Source: Cytospora piceicola
Taxonomy: Eukaryota > Ascomycota > Sordariomycetes > Diaporthales > Cytosporaceae
Direction of reading: 5' to 3'
Length of the DNA: 64,000 bases
NCBI GenBank assembly: GCA_023375675.1
Contig: JALQBC010000041.1
Span: forward strand, 248,001 to 312,000
In this document: positions 1-12,000 of the stretch, one piece after another
Position numbering within the stretch: the stretch's first letter is position 1
How the letters are laid out: each line of letters starts with the position of its first letter
Notes under the pieces: model-generated
What the model was told of the DNA's origin: nothing
The model's database searches: none
What the model saw: the letters and a program-made list of their open reading frames with translations, nothing else
Position numbers and translations under genes: made by a program

Positions 1-1126
1 TCTGACACCACCTCCCGGTTGGTGATGAGGAATCCCTGGCCATCTATCATGTACGAGATCATCATGATCTGGTCGACAGCCGCGTCTGGGAATTTTAGGG
101 GTGCTTTGCACGTCTCAATATCGTAGGCCATAACCACCGGATCAGCCATGGCCAAATGCTCCTCGTTGCAAACCATTGTCGTCACTCCGTGCTTTGCTTC
201 CACGAAGTACCATTTGCCCACCCGGATGCCTGTCTCACAATATCAGTAGGAATTATCCAGCGCCAGATTGGGGGACACACACACCTTTGTCTATCATTAC
301 TCTAACATGGTATGGAACGTCGTATTCTCTACAGTCAACAAGGAAGTCGCTGGCATCTGATATGGAGGTATTAAGTCGTTTCTCATCAATTCGTGTGTCG
401 TCGTCAAAAAGATCGAAATCACCGTTGTTCGTCCTGCTGGTAGTTAGTTCCTGATCTTCCCAGACACCATTCCCCGACTCGGGGGCAAGGGACAACCACA
501 TACGCAGCAACCTCAGCATAGGTATCCATCGCATCCATGCCCTTCTTGTTCTTTTCCGCTATGGGCATTATGTCCCTCCTGGCAGCTAACAAGTCGTTCA
601 CATTGGCGAACCTCAACTCCAGGAATGTTCTCCTGTATCCCAGCAGATGATTTGGCATGTTCAGATCCTCCTTCTCCACTTTCTTCACGCTCCTCACAAC
701 TCCTCCGCCAGGCACTCGTTTGCACCATTCTTCGACCTCGGCCTCGTGGCCCTTCCGTGCAGCCACGAGGAAGTATGGTTCGTATTCTATGCTGGCCTTG
801 AACGTCGCGCCGTCGTCCTCGATAAAGTAGCAGTCCAGGGCCGCACGGCCCCCGCCGCCTGGTATCCGAGGGTCCTCGATCGATGCTGGCTGCACGTTCA
901 CGAGCCAGCCCTCCTTTGGCCGGCCAGCTTCGTAGCGTGCAAAGCCCATGTTCTCGTCTATGGTGTTGGCGAGTCGTGTGCGCTCCCATTTCTCGTCGGT
1001 GGAGGTGCCTTCTGCCCTTCCGGACGCTGCGGTGAATGTCCGGGTCTTTGCGCCATGGTAGGCCATTTTACCACCCCGTCCGCCACGGAAGCCCTTTGCG
1101 GGCCTCCGCAGGGAAGTGTTAGGCAT
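1..1126 (-). CDS. pol2: DNA polymerase epsilon catalytic subunit, N-terminal part (runs off the window)
   Basis: This is the 5' part of the gene for the leading-strand replicative polymerase. Three exons are visible on the minus strand: 1126-504, 436-285 and 229-1, the last continuing outside the window. The two introns have GT-AG ends and keep the frame. Exon 1 carries the family's N-terminal block, including MGFARYE, GWLVNV and the [20 protein letters not shown] stretch. Exon 2 contains the [11 protein letters not shown] motif. Exon 3 reads into the 3'-5' exonuclease domain with the Exo I motif (DIET, following DPVVMAY) and ends near FLITNREVV. The start at 1126 is the first Met of the open frame and is followed by an Arg/Gly-rich tail ([14 protein letters not shown]) before the conserved part. 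The polymerase domain lies beyond the left edge. The upstream region is shared with the divergent COX20 gene. Identification is from remembered family motifs and is firm. Confidence 0.93.
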
Positions 1127-1849
1127 GCTGGATGAAGATGTCGATATATGCGGTGGCCGCTATTCGTAGGGTAGACTCGGAGTAGGAAGAATGGAAGTTG
1201 GATGGTTGAATATTTCAGGGTTTGGTCCAGCTGTGTGGAATTGAACTGGGAAGGAGGGAATCGTAGAGGAGTGTCTAGGTGGTGTAGACACTGGTTGCAG
1301 GTGGTGGTAATTCCTGGCTAGAACGCGGTCGTGGCAAAAGTATCAACTCGAGGGCGGTCGAAAAAGAAGAAAATTCAGGTGGTAAACTTTAAATTGGAGG
1401 CAGTGTTGAGCATGAGTATATGTTTCCTGGATTGGTGTGGTACCCCAGTAGAATCCTGTACAGTGAGTGTTTGTGGTGGTGTTGCATTTGGTCAATATCG
1501 ATATCAAAGTGGTCTATCGCGAATTCTGATTAACGCGTCTTTGCAAGCAACCAACCAACCGCGTCTTACACGCGCTTCCCTGTTCACTCTGCCACGCTGC
1601 TAGAGTGCCAAAGGCCAAAGCCAGGGGTCTTGATTAGCGTGTCTGCGCGTGCCCGTCACCCCCTGCAATGCAGTACGCACAGACCATGGGAAGCTCCGAA
1701 TTTCGAGGACGTCACCACCAAAAAAGGCCCATTGAGCATGTCGTGATATCAAATCCCAAAAAACCCCCGTCGCCGTATTCAAAAACCCGGGGTCGCGCAA
1801 GCTCACTCAATATTCCCCCTCCCCCCGCCCTCCCTTTGGCCCCAACAAC
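1127..1849. promoter_or_regulatory. Shared divergent upstream region of the pol epsilon and COX20 genes
   Basis: This 0.7-kb stretch separates two head-to-head genes, so it must hold both promoters. A pyrimidine-rich segment (about 1806-1845) directly precedes the COX20 start, as is common in fungal promoters. I see no convincing TATA box, no gene and no conserved short ORF. Individual regulatory sites cannot be assigned by eye. Confidence 0.45.
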
Positions 1850-3168
1850 ATGTCCTCACCGTCGACGCCTTCCGATCCGCAACCCCCGCCGCAGAGGGGG
1901 GGCTCCCCCGAAGATGAGCGCGCCCGCCAGGCAGAGGCGGCCGCCATGCAGCGGTTCGCCGAGGTGTCGCTGAAGTCCGTTCCCCTGCCCGAAGGCGTCG
2001 ACCCGAACAAGCGCGCGACCGTGGGCGACGCTGCCAAGATGATCAAGCCGGACGATCTGCTCAAGGTGCATCAGGCGCCGTGCTCGCGGGAGGGCTTCCT
2101 GACCGGCATCGGGTCGGGCGCCGCGGTGGGCTTCATACGGTATATCGCTGGAGGTAAGTGCTTGGTGGTGAAGAGGGAGAATGGCTCGCAGAAAACCTCG
2201 CAGGGGTGAATATGGGTGTTGCAGAGGGCTTTATGGCCCACACCTCCCAATGAATCACGTTGGAACGGTCTTGCGTGATGGGGTTCTTGACAAGGTAGTA
2301 TCTTTCAGCAAATAAGGAGAAAGGTTGCAGGGTGCGATACGGTTGTTGCACAGGTCTTGTCAGCAGAGCTCAGAGCCCAAAGCCCAGATGGATCAGACCT
2401 GACTGGTACCCCACGGTAGATGGGACGAATGCTGTGACCCCGGTATCCTATCCTCCGTCAAGTTAAGGCGGGAGGGACCCTGTCGTGTAAGACCTTGTTG
2501 CCGCCATGGTCGACACTCGCTTCGATATGAAGCGAAGTACTTGGTGGTGGCCTCTTCAAGGATAGTTTCTCGGGCGGTTCAATCCCGGCCAGTCTGTCAG
2601 TGTCAATCCTCTCGTCAATGTGGTGACCTGGAATGCTCTGCTCCGGAATGGTCAATAGAGTCTTTGATCAGCAAGGCCAGGTCCTTGCCAGGAATAGCGC
2701 CAGGTCAGTGAAGGGTCGGTCCAAATGTTTTCAACAGAGACTCATCACAGTATGAAAAGATCATGTTGGTATCTTTTCCGGCCAACCAAGTCAAGAACCT
2801 GCGCAAGACCTACCTCTGCAACATTTGGCACTACCTCTGCGAGCCTGCACTGTCACATTTGTCCATAGCCCAAGTCCTCCTGACATTACACTACCGTACT
2901 GACATCCTCGCTCCTTTCACCAGCACCAATACCTAAATCCGCAAACTGGGCAGTAGGCTCAGGCGTCGGCCTCAGCATCCTCGCATATGAGTACTGCCAG
3001 TACAAAAGGAGAGTCGAGCGGTCGAACATGAAGAGGGTCGTCGAGGTGGTCAGCAAGAAGCAGGCCGAGGTGAAGAAGCAAGAAGAGGAGAAGCAGGCGC
3101 AACTCAAGATTGCCCAGGAGGAGGCTGCCCGCAAGGCCGCCGAGAAGAAGTGGTACAGGCCCTGGTAG
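1850..3168 (+). CDS. cox20: Cytochrome c oxidase assembly protein COX20
   Basis: COX20 is an inner mitochondrial membrane chaperone for Cox2 during cytochrome oxidase assembly. Two exons are inferred: 1850-2153 and 2924-3168, giving about 182 residues. Exon 1 has a proline-rich N-terminus, then the conserved stretch around KVHQAPCSREGFLTGIGSGA, which begins the first membrane segment. Exon 2 continues in frame with a second hydrophobic segment (WAVGSGVGLSILAYEYCQYK), followed by a long Lys/Glu/Gln-rich amphipathic helix and a short WYRPW end. The pair of short membrane segments and the Cys after VHQ fit the family. The junction joins phase 1 to phase 1 through donor gtaagtg and acceptor ttcaccag. 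The 770-bp intron is unusually long for this genome, and a missed tiny exon cannot be excluded. The gene is divergent from pol epsilon and convergent with the gene at 4068-5090. Confidence 0.85.
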
Positions 3169-4067
3169 ACCAACCGCGCCCCGATCCGAAGAGCGCTGGT
3201 GGGTTGATGGAAGGCCATTGGGATCGTTGCTCGTACCTGAAGTCGTCGCCGTGGCGTCGGTTTTCGACGGATCGCCCGGGCTGGGCCATGCGGAAGGCTC
3301 GTCAGTCTTTGTGATGGCGCTGCTGGTCGGGATCTTGGCAACCGACATGTCGGCAACAGGCAGCCTCGACAGCTCGAAGCCTGAACATGAAGGCCGTTCG
3401 AAGAAGTTGAGCTTTGCTCTGTCACAGCATGACGATGGATTATCATCGGAGGGAAAGAAAAAAGCGCCTACACGAAAATGCAAATATCACCCTTGAGGTG
3501 CTGGCTCGTTTGCATTGCTAGTTACAATGCCAGCACCTACTTTTGTCGAATTCGGAGGTGATTGATCGCTTGCACCGATGAAAGTGCGCAAGATTCGCGC
3601 AACGATGGAGTACGGAGTGCCATTTCGTGATACGCGGAAAAGAAAGCCTCCGAAGGTCTCTGGCAGCTGTTGTCTGGATCTCGCGAGGAAGCATGGACTG
3701 GCGTCCGGAGCGACAGAGATGTTGCATGTTTGAGGGGTATGTACCTAGGTATACTGAGAAGCCATCCTCCGCAATGTGACATACATTCGAGATCAATAGA
3801 CAATGACAGTACCAAACCCCGAAACTCTGCTACGTCCGTTTGGTTTCACCCCAAAAAAAAAATGCGATATTCACGATCCCTTGCCGATGTCGCTGAACGG
3901 CTCCTGGTCGAGACCGACGCGACCACAGCGGATGTTCTATGACGCCGAGCAAGCCCGCCCGCAAAACGCCCAAGTTGAAGCACAAAATAAGCAAAGTACC
4001 GCTTCCAGGATCATTCCAGACCTGTCGACCCTAATGATAGTCCCAACTCCATTGTCCCCAAGTCTCG
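3169..4067. other. Convergent intergenic region without a recognisable gene
   Basis: This lies between the 3' ends of COX20 and the next minus-strand gene. Short open frames exist here but show no family motif and mutually overlap on both strands. It contains a strong inverted repeat (3496-3538) and one TACCTAGGTA-type palindrome at about 3741-3752. No RNA gene was recognised. Confidence 0.5.
3496..3538. repeat. Compound inverted repeat (hairpin) downstream of COX20
   Basis: The outer arms AGGTGCTG (3496-3503) and CAGCACCT (3531-3538) are perfect complements. The inner arms GCATTG (3512-3517) and CAATGC (3525-3530) are also perfect, with a 7-base loop and an 8-base bulge on one side. The structure can form equally on either strand and lies between convergent genes. 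It could affect 3'-end formation or be a small transposon footprint; neither is shown. Confidence 0.5.
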
Positions 4068-5090
4068 TCAAATCGTAATCATGGCGGTGGCGTCTTTCTC
4101 CCCGAAGTGAACTTTTCTGACGCTTGGCTTGCGCTCCAGCTTTGGTGCTGCCCGTTCAGGGCTACCCCGTCGCCTCGAGCTCCTCCGCGCTCTGGCCTCC
4201 CTCTCCTCGCGCTTCTTGTATTCCGCCAGTTGTTGCCTCCTCTTCATGGTCCGCGCGTACGCAATGGCCGGAGTCGGCTTAAACCCAATGCCATTGATGC
4301 CCGTTCCATCGTCATCCTCATCCTCTGGGTCGTAGACGGTAATCTCATCATCGTGCCATGTAAGAGCAGCGCGGATTGGATCGATGATCTCCGCGTCTGG
4401 GTCGCCGGATTGATCCGCGTTGCCAGCCTTGGTGGTAGGGGCAACAAGTGGCGGCGTGCCGGCTCGTTTGCGGCTTCTAGGCTTCATGGCTTCGACCGAG
4501 CGGTTGTTGACAGCATAGTGTTTGAAGATCCTGTTCGGAGAGACATTGGGCGACGAGGTAAAAACCGCAGGGACGGTACCGTGGGCGCGGAGGATATTCG
4601 TCTTCAATGAATCGCGTTCGATGGGCGCAAAGCGAGGCTGACGATGGTTCGGCTCAGCTGTGGCGTTTTGCTGATCCTTTGGGGCGTCGGGTGTTTCTGG
4701 GACCTCGGTTCGGTGGGCCGGCTTCTGCGGCGCAGGGGAGTTGGGCATTGGTGAGAGTCTCACTCGTTTGCGCATCTTGGACTCGTCCCCATCGATTTCC
4801 ATCCTGGACCATTCCGCAGTATCGATGCCGCCGTGGAGTCCGAGTCCGACATGTCCAGCTGTAGGTGCCACTACCCCGCCCCCACTACCACATGTATTAC
4901 TGTCGGCCAGGGCCAATCCCCTGAATCGATTGGCGACGTTGGTGCGTGGACTGCCTTCGCCGCCATCCGATGGACCCTCGGAGGAGAATTGAGTGTTCAG
5001 AGCAGGGAGAGCAGGTAATACATTCTCTCTGGTAACGTCGTTTCGCTTCCGTTTGGGCGTGGAGAACGGTGAGGGTGACGAGTCGTCCAT
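4068..5090 (-). CDS. Conserved fungal protein of unknown function, probably nuclear
   Basis: A single uninterrupted 340-residue frame. The N-terminus is low complexity and rich in Ser/Pro, with a basic cluster (TPKRKRNDV, residues 11-19) resembling a nuclear localisation signal and a second basic stretch around MRKRVRLSPMP. Several Ser/Thr-Pro sites suggest phosphorylation. The most protein-like part is C-terminal: PIRAALTWHDDEITVYDPED, an acidic run, GINGIGFKPTPAIAYARTMK, then a charged helical segment rich in Arg, Lys and Glu. That core looks like the conserved region of hypothetical proteins in related fungi, which is a recollection and not a search result. No enzymatic motif is visible. 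It is convergent with COX20. Confidence 0.72.
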   Translation of the reverse strand: MDDSSPSPFSTPKRKRNDVTRENVLPALPALNTQFSSEGPSDGGEGSPRTNVANRFRGLALADSNTCGSGGGVVAPTAGHVGLGLHGGIDTAEWSRMEIDGDESKMRKRVRLSPMPNSPAPQKPAHRTEVPETPDAPKDQQNATAEPNHRQPRFAPIERDSLKTNILRAHGTVPAVFTSSPNVSPNRIFKHYAVNNRSVEAMKPRSRKRAGTPPLVAPTTKAGNADQSGDPDAEIIDPIRAALTWHDDEITVYDPEDEDDDGTGINGIGFKPTPAIAYARTMKRRQQLAEYKKREEREARARRSSRRRGSPERAAPKLERKPSVRKVHFGEKDATAMITI

Positions 5091-6098
5091 CGCTGCAGCG
5101 GACTGTTCTGATGGCCGAGTCCGGGGCTGTTGGAAGCAATTCGACAGTGTACTTGAGGCGGCAGCCTCGGCGGGTCCAGATATCGGGGTTCAATGTGGGG
5201 AAACGACGTAACTGCAACGGCACTGGGAAGAAGAGGAGGAGAACGACTGTCACTTCATGAAGGACATTTCGATGATGAGTAGGTTGAAGACAAGTCGCGA
5301 GTGTGTTCGAGATTGGGGTTTATGAGTTGTCACGATACTTCCAAAAGGCCTTGGAAAGGCACAATGGCTTGACCAACAAAACTATAATAGGTCAACCACG
5401 GATGATCGAAGACCGGGCAGAAGAATCCTGTGGAAGAAGAAGCTGTTGTTGAAGAAGAGAGGAAGAAGCAGCTATTAGTAGGCAGATGTATACGCAGTAT
5501 GTCATGCAGGGTACTGCCCCTGCCTACCAGCTCGAGCCACCTGGGCGCCTGCATGCATGGCCGCTGCACTATGACTACCTCAGTATGCAGGATGCCTGCG
5601 TGCCTGCCTAACTCAAGCCCTGGCTTTGCCCTGGCTTGCCCTGGCTTGCCCTGCTTCCAAGTTTGCTCCAGGTGGTAATGGCCTGGGGTATCAGGTGATG
5701 GGGCGGTGGGGAAGAGAAATGTGGAGATGGGTTAGGGTTCAAATGTTATGACATATTGCACATTATACCGGTCCAGTCGGGCTTCGGATCTCCCGTAGAC
5801 TCCATCTCGATCATGGTCTTGAATCTCATCGTCTTCGGCCGCTTCAGGCTCTGGATTTGTAGGCGAAAGCATCGTCAGTTCTCATGCGCAAGCACAGTTT
5901 TCGGGGAAACCTTGGCGATCTCTTCACGCAAGCACTCCTCCTTTCTCACCCTGACGAGGATTGCTGCCCAAGTCCTCCACCGGTCCAACTACCTAGTTAC
6001 TCATTGACAAGCCAAATGTTTTATGCAATACGTATTGTATTGGTCAAACTTTTGTCAATATTCTTCTCGCAGAGATGACTAGTCTGCCTCAGTTGAGT
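5091..6098. other. Intergenic region, no gene seen
   Basis: This is the upstream region of the 4068-5090 gene and the downstream region of the 6099-7619 gene. It holds a GCCTGCCTGC / CCCTGGCTTGCC-type short repetitive stretch at about 5590-5660 (three tandem copies of TGCCCTGGCTT-like units). Open frames are short and unsupported. Confidence 0.45.
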
Positions 6099-7619
6099 TC
6101 AAGTCCTCACTCCATGACTATGGCTGTGGTATAAAAGGCTGTGGTTCGAGGATGGAGACGGCGTGACCCCTTCACCTTCGACGGACAGATACTCGTCATA
6201 TCCAACGACAGACTGCCTCTGAGGACGAACATGCTCAGGTGGAATCCCTGTCTTCTCCACCAGGTTGCGTGTACAACCTTCACAGTACCTCAGGTCTTCC
6301 CTCTTCGAGATGAAGAACTGATCCACCACTAACACAAAGATCTTCCAGATGGCCTGGAGTAACACCAGATCCGCGACCAAAATCGACACAATCAATGTCC
6401 CCGTCGACTTCAGACCTGGAACCTGACAGATATAATTCGTCGCCAGCACCGACGGAGGGATCTCCAATTCAGTGTTGTTTGTTGTCGACTGCGATGCCAC
6501 AAACGGCGCCAGTGACCTCTTACTACTGCTCAACCCCCAATGCCATGTCGGCGTGATCGTCTCGTTCACCACGCTCATGTTGGCCGTCAAACTCTCGAGA
6601 AGATCTGGGTGGGATAACATGTTTGGCATGAAGTCGTCGTCACGGCCCAGATCAGCCAGCACCGTGAACCACAATGCTTTCCCCAACACGCTTATCGGCT
6701 GCCACACACTCGGTATCGGTTTATTCTTAGTAGTGCCCTTCGCGAGTACAGAGATGGTGTTGCTGTCGCAGAAATTGTCGTTATGCTGAATCCCGGTTGA
6801 GTTGAGTGGCATGAGCCAGCATGCTTGGACTCTGAGGAAGTCCATGTCCTTGAGATCGTCTGTTGTGGCAGGTAGGGACTCGTCAACGCGGCTGAGCGTC
6901 ACCGTAGCTTTGTAGTTGGGAATTTTGAGATGGATGTTATCTTCAAAGTACTTCATGACCACATCTGTCCAGTACAGCCTTGTGATGGAATTACCCCAGT
7001 ATAGGCTCGTCTTGTCGGTGGCATTGACGTCCAAGAAAAGGGCCGTTTGCAGAGTCAGCGGAGGAATAGGATCGTACGTCGTCGCCATCTCGATAAAGGT
7101 AGGCCCTTCTGGTCTATCCACAAGACAGACAACTTTTGCGGTCAGCACAGCCCCGACCAATGACACCGCGGCTTGACCTGCTGTTCGGTCGGCGGATTCG
7201 ATATCCACCAGAATCGAAGACACATTGCAGTTGCCGAGGGGGTTGTTGTAGTACATCAAGGAGCCCAGGCTCATCTGATTGCCAAATCCATCGTATCTCC
7301 ACGACGAGATGAGGGTGTACAGCAGCGCCGTTTTGTTCGTATACAGGCCAGTCTGCAATGGCATGGTCGTTGCCTCGCAACTTGCCCGTGTGCTAGCAAG
7401 CCACGTCGGCCAGTTGGCGAACCAGGTCGTATGCTGCGACAGGGTCACGTTCGGATCGGTGGAAGAAATGGTCACCAACTCATATCCTGTAGCTGCCAGG
7501 TTGAGAAAGGAAGCGAGCACCGTCGTGATTATCCCACCCACAATGGCCACTGGGGTAAACCACCGGCAAGGGTATGGCCGGGTCAGGTTGTACACAAATA
7601 CCGATTCGCTCCGAGCCAT
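6099..7619 (-). CDS. Two-TM glycosylated membrane protein of unknown function
   Basis: A 506-residue intronless frame. A hydrophobic segment follows a short N-terminal tail (about residues 23-47, AIVGGIITTVLASFLNLAA). A second lies near residues 407-434 (LIVSILVADLVLLQAIWKIF) and is followed by a basic cytosolic tail with CEGC and a His/Ser-rich end. The roughly 350-residue loop between them has many N-glycosylation sequons (NVT, NKT, NVS, NAT, NST, NMS, NET, NNT) and several cysteines, so it is most likely extracellular. This architecture is common among uncharacterised ascomycete surface proteins. No catalytic or transport motif is recognised. The start at 7619 is the only Met before the first hydrophobic segment. 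Its upstream region is cut short by transposon block A, about 360 bp away. Confidence 0.75.
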   Translation of the reverse strand: MARSESVFVYNLTRPYPCRWFTPVAIVGGIITTVLASFLNLAATGYELVTISSTDPNVTLSQHTTWFANWPTWLASTRASCEATTMPLQTGLYTNKTALLYTLISSWRYDGFGNQMSLGSLMYYNNPLGNCNVSSILVDIESADRTAGQAAVSLVGAVLTAKVVCLVDRPEGPTFIEMATTYDPIPPLTLQTALFLDVNATDKTSLYWGNSITRLYWTDVVMKYFEDNIHLKIPNYKATVTLSRVDESLPATTDDLKDMDFLRVQACWLMPLNSTGIQHNDNFCDSNTISVLAKGTTKNKPIPSVWQPISVLGKALWFTVLADLGRDDDFMPNMLSHPDLLESLTANMSVVNETITPTWHWGLSSSKRSLAPFVASQSTTNNTELEIPPSVLATNYICQVPGLKSTGTLIVSILVADLVLLQAIWKIFVLVVDQFFISKREDLRYCEGCTRNLVEKTGIPPEHVRPQRQSVVGYDEYLSVEGEGVTPSPSSNHSLLYHSHSHGVRT

Positions 7620-7978
7620 TTTGACCAGTGGTGTCGTATGACTTCAAGGCTGACTTGACCGTTGCAGGTAGAAAGCCTCACAGTCCAGATGTCACCTGGG
7701 GGCGAAGAGGATTTGAGAAAGTAACACTTCTACCTTTCTTCGACGCCAGCCTGTTATATAAGCCGGCGTCCCGAAGTCTCGACCGTTACACAGACGTGCG
7801 GCTGAAGGCCCAGGCATCAGTGAGGATCAGCTTCCCTGCAGCCACGGGCTGGCCGCCTAGCCCTCATCTTGATCCATCGCGTGTCCTTGGTACGCTTGAC
7901 CCCAGCTGGCGCTGCATGTAAGTAAGCATCAAGGAAATTGGGAGAGGATCGAAGACGAAGCCGGGCAACAACGTTATA
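7620..7978. other. Intergenic region abutting the transposon block
   Basis: This is about 360 bp of normal-composition DNA between the 506-residue membrane protein gene and the transposon. It contains a TATATAAG sequence at about 7755-7762, facing right and therefore away from the minus-strand gene. It ends with the target dinucleotide TA at 7977-7978, directly before the transposon end. No gene is supported. Confidence 0.45.
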
Positions 7979-8024
7979 AGTCAAACACCCTATAAGTGGG
8001 CCACCCTTTAATATAGGCTACCCT
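7979..8024 (+). repeat. Left terminal inverted repeat of the Fot1-like element
   Basis: Starts AGTCAAACACCCTATAAGT and matches the reverse complement of the right end (20418-20463) over about 46 bases with a few mismatches, mostly transitions. A TA dinucleotide precedes it. Confidence 0.9.
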
Positions 8025-8828
8025 TCCCGAATGCTTAACACTATTAACACACCTAAATCACTCTTTAATTTCTTAACACCTAATTAACTTTAATACAAGA
8101 TTCTTCGTCCGTAGGGTAATCAGACCCTTCTGATTTATTAGAGCTAATTTCGAAGCTATTAGCTTACTATTAAGCTTAATAAATAGCCTTAACTTTAACT
8201 AGCTTAGTGTTTAAGCTTATATTAACCTTTTTTCGTTTCGAAGGCCGGATAGCTTTTAACTAAGCCTTTAACTCTTCGTTCTCTTTTTTAGCCTATACTA
8301 ATTCGATATCCCTTTAGTTTTAGCCGTTTCTAACCTTTTTAAATAATAATCGTCTTATACGATCGTCTTTTTTCTTTAAGATTAAAAAGTTATTTAGTTA
8401 GACTTAAAGGTCGATAGTCTTTTTAAAGGTAAACTAAATAGTATCGTTACCCTTTAAATAACTATTCTGTTTAGATTTAATCGGAAATAGCTTAAGTAGT
8501 TTTCTCGTAAGCGTATAAAGAGAGGTTTTAGCTATATTTCGATTTTCGAGAAGAAGAGGGCTTATTAAAGGCTTCGCTATCGAGACTAGCTATAACCCGG
8601 CCGCCTTTTACCTATTTCTAATATTTAAAGCCGTTAAACCTTCTTTCCGGGCCTTATTAAAGTAAAAGAGAAAGTTTCTTTTTCCTATAATAGAAAAGCT
8701 ACTATAATAGCTTAAACTCGAAAGGTACTTCCGGTAAGCCTGTTTAAAAGTAGAAAAGACTAATAAATCGAAAGGTTAAAAAACGTAAGACGTATAGGCT
8801 AAAAGGAAAAGAAGGTATATATTATTTC

Positions 8829-9067
8829 TGATAGTAACGGTACGGTATAGTAGTGTATAATAAAAATAGATTGTCTTTCTTCTCTTTCTATATAACTGAG
8901 TACTCTTATAAACTATATACAGACTTATAAACTTACTATAAACTTACTTTAAATTTACTATATAATTACCGTATATTTAACCGTCCGAATTACCGGTAAA
9001 TATATAGTAAATTCGTAAGTACGTTTATAGGTAGGTTCGCTATAAACTTACCGGTAAGTATATAATA
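8829..9067 (-). repeat. LTR (3' LTR in element orientation) of gypsy element 1
   Basis: 239-bp direct repeat of 19191-19429, beginning TGATAGTAACGG and ending TATAATA. Preceded by target copy ATTTC at 8824-8828. Mismatches with the partner are mostly RIP-type transitions. Confidence 0.9.
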
Positions 9068-12000
9068 ATTACCTCCGGGAGAAAAAATCTTTATTTATAA
9101 AGATATAGGTATTATAGTCGTAATTAGATTAATAGTAAGTCTATAGTATAAAAGTAGTTATATTTATAAGATAAGGAAAAAAACTATTACTAATTTATAA
9201 AAAGAATACTATATTTAAATAACGATAGTATTTAAATTATAATATAATAAAATAACCGGTAAAAGCCCGGGTAAACTATAATAGTATATATAATAAAAGA
9301 AATAAAAGCTTATAGAAATACAGAGTATAGTTAAGAAAAAAGTACGGTTAACTATAAAAAAAAGAAGGCGAAAGCAGTTTTTATCTTTAAATACCTGCTT
9401 TACAGTATTAGTAAACCTATATATATTACTAATACCGTTAAATAAAAAAAAAAAAAGTTAATAACCGTTTTTATTTTTAAATACCTATTATATAACGTCG
9501 GTTTACTTATATATATAATTAATATTACGAAAAAGCCTATAAACCTATAAATATAAAATAATAAATATAAGAATAACTATAAAATAATAACTAAATAATA
9601 ACTAAATAAAACGTATTTTTAAAGAACTTAACAAAGTTTTAACTTTTTTTTAGCTAAAAAAGATAATAAACCGAATAACGCTTTTACGTCTTTATTAAAA
9701 ACGTTTTTAGTTAACGTTATAACTTTATTAAACGTTAAAGCTATAGCTTTAATTATACTATAGGCTTCAAAATACGAATTTATACTGTATAAGCGGCGTT
9801 TAAATATCTCGGTAAACGTATAACCGAGGTTATTTACGTAAAGACGTTTTTATTTATAATAAGTACCTGCTTAGTTAATATCGCCGTCTTTTTAAAACTT
9901 AGTTTTAATAAAACCGAAGTTTATTCGATAATAAAAGAAATATTTAAGTACGAAAGTAACGTTAAGGTATTATATATATAATTCTTTATCGAGTTTTTAA
10001 ATATAACAGATAAAGTTTACTACTTATATAGCAGTATTATATAATACTATAATACTAATACTAGTTATATTAAGTAGTAAAATAACGTAAAGCTTTTAAC
10101 TATTTATTTAAATATAAACGTTAGTTTTAAGTTTATAACCTGCCTTGATAATATATATAGTAAATATAATAGTATTAAACTCGACGAACGCTTTAAGCTT
10201 ATTACTTTTATATATATCGTCGATAATAACGACGAAATATATTAAACGTTTACGTTTTATAAAAGGCGAATTTACTTTAAACTTATCCGATTTATAAACT
10301 ATAATAAGTAAACTGTTATCGGTAATATAACGCTTTTTACTTATAAAAGAGCTCTTAGTAAAGTTAAACCGAAAGCTATATATTAGTTCTTCTTTAATAT
10401 TGTTTTCTATAAGGATAAAAGTAGTAAATAAGCCTTTTCGGCTTAATAACTATAGGTTTTATAATAAGCGTCCGAAAGTTAGCTATACCTTAAGCTTTTT
10501 AAAGACGTTTATAATAACCTCGGCGTAAGTAATAATATCGGATATAAAGCTATAGTATTTCTTTTTAGTTTTCTATTATTCCTTTATAGTAACGTAACCG
10601 GTATTTATAAGCTTAGTGTTTAAGAACTATAAGCTTATAGTAGTATACTATATCGTAACTAAGTCTGTTTTATTAATAATAAGGTTATTTATATTTTAAA
10701 CGAATTAGCCTTTTTTATTATAACAGATATATTTATTACGTTTATAAGATAAGGTAAATAAAAACGTAAAGAAACTATAAGTAAATAAGTTTAAACTTTT
10801 TTAAGCCGATATTATAAAAGAATTTAATAAATATATTAAATTAGTTTCTTTATATCTGTTTATAGGTAAATCCGTCGTTTAGTCTATATAGCTGTTTTAT
10901 ATATTAAAATAAAGCTTTTATCCGTAATATAATATATTATTATAGTTAATCTATATAAAAATAAAATATTAACTAAAGTATCGTTAAGCTTCGCGATAAA
11001 TAACCTTATAGCTAATTAAGTATATTAAAAGCTTTAAAAATAGTATATATATATTAAACTCTACCTTTCGGTCGGTAAAGTTAATATATCCTTTATCGAT
11101 TACTTTTTATCGAAAATATATCTGCTCGGCTATATAATAATATAGGTAAGTATTAAATTAGGTATTAATAGTAAACGTTTTAATAAATACTACCGATTCT
11201 TTTTTATATAGATAAAGTCTTTATCTATATCTGTTAAAGTTTAATATATCTCGACGTAAAACCTTATAAACCTTTATCGAGTATTCTTTTATATAGCTTT
11301 TCTATAGGTATAGATAACTAAGGTTATAAAGGGTAAAGTATAATATTAAGTAAAACTTTAATATTTTAAAACACTTATAAGATATTCGGTTATTAATATT
11401 TTATATAGGTTTTTTAATCTAATATATATACTTAACGGTAAATATAAAACGAGTTTAATATAATAGTTTTAAATTATATAAAATAGTAAGTAAATAGTAA
11501 CTTTAAAGTAAGTTTTTAAGTAGAATACTTCGTATAATAGTTAAGCTAACGATATAGTATTTTAAAAGCGAGCTTTAATAAAAGGAACGAAATAAAAAAA
11601 GGTAATAGATAATATAAAAAAAGAAGTTTAAGTTAATAATCGGTAAATAAATAAGTCTTTTTTTATTATCGTTTATTACTTAGTATTAATATAGATATAT
11701 TTAACCCTTATTATTTAATAACCTTTTATAAACGTCGAATATTACTTCTCGGCTTTAACGTCGGCGTTACCGGCCGATCTGCCGGTTATTTATTAAGTAG
11801 TTTTTTTTTTAGCCGGGACTACGGTATTTAAATAATTATTTTTTTAAGTTCCGGTTACCTTATAGGCGGTTCCTTTTTTATTATTAACTAAACGTATAGC
11901 TTTTCTATCTTTTCTTATTTTATTTCGAATTTTTAAATTATTTTATCGGTATTTAAAATATTTTATAGTATTTATACGTTAAAATAGTTAAAGTAATCGG

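Noticed and set aside
2154..2923. Box C/D snoRNA inside the long COX20 intron
   Set aside because: No paired C and D boxes with terminal stem were found by eye.
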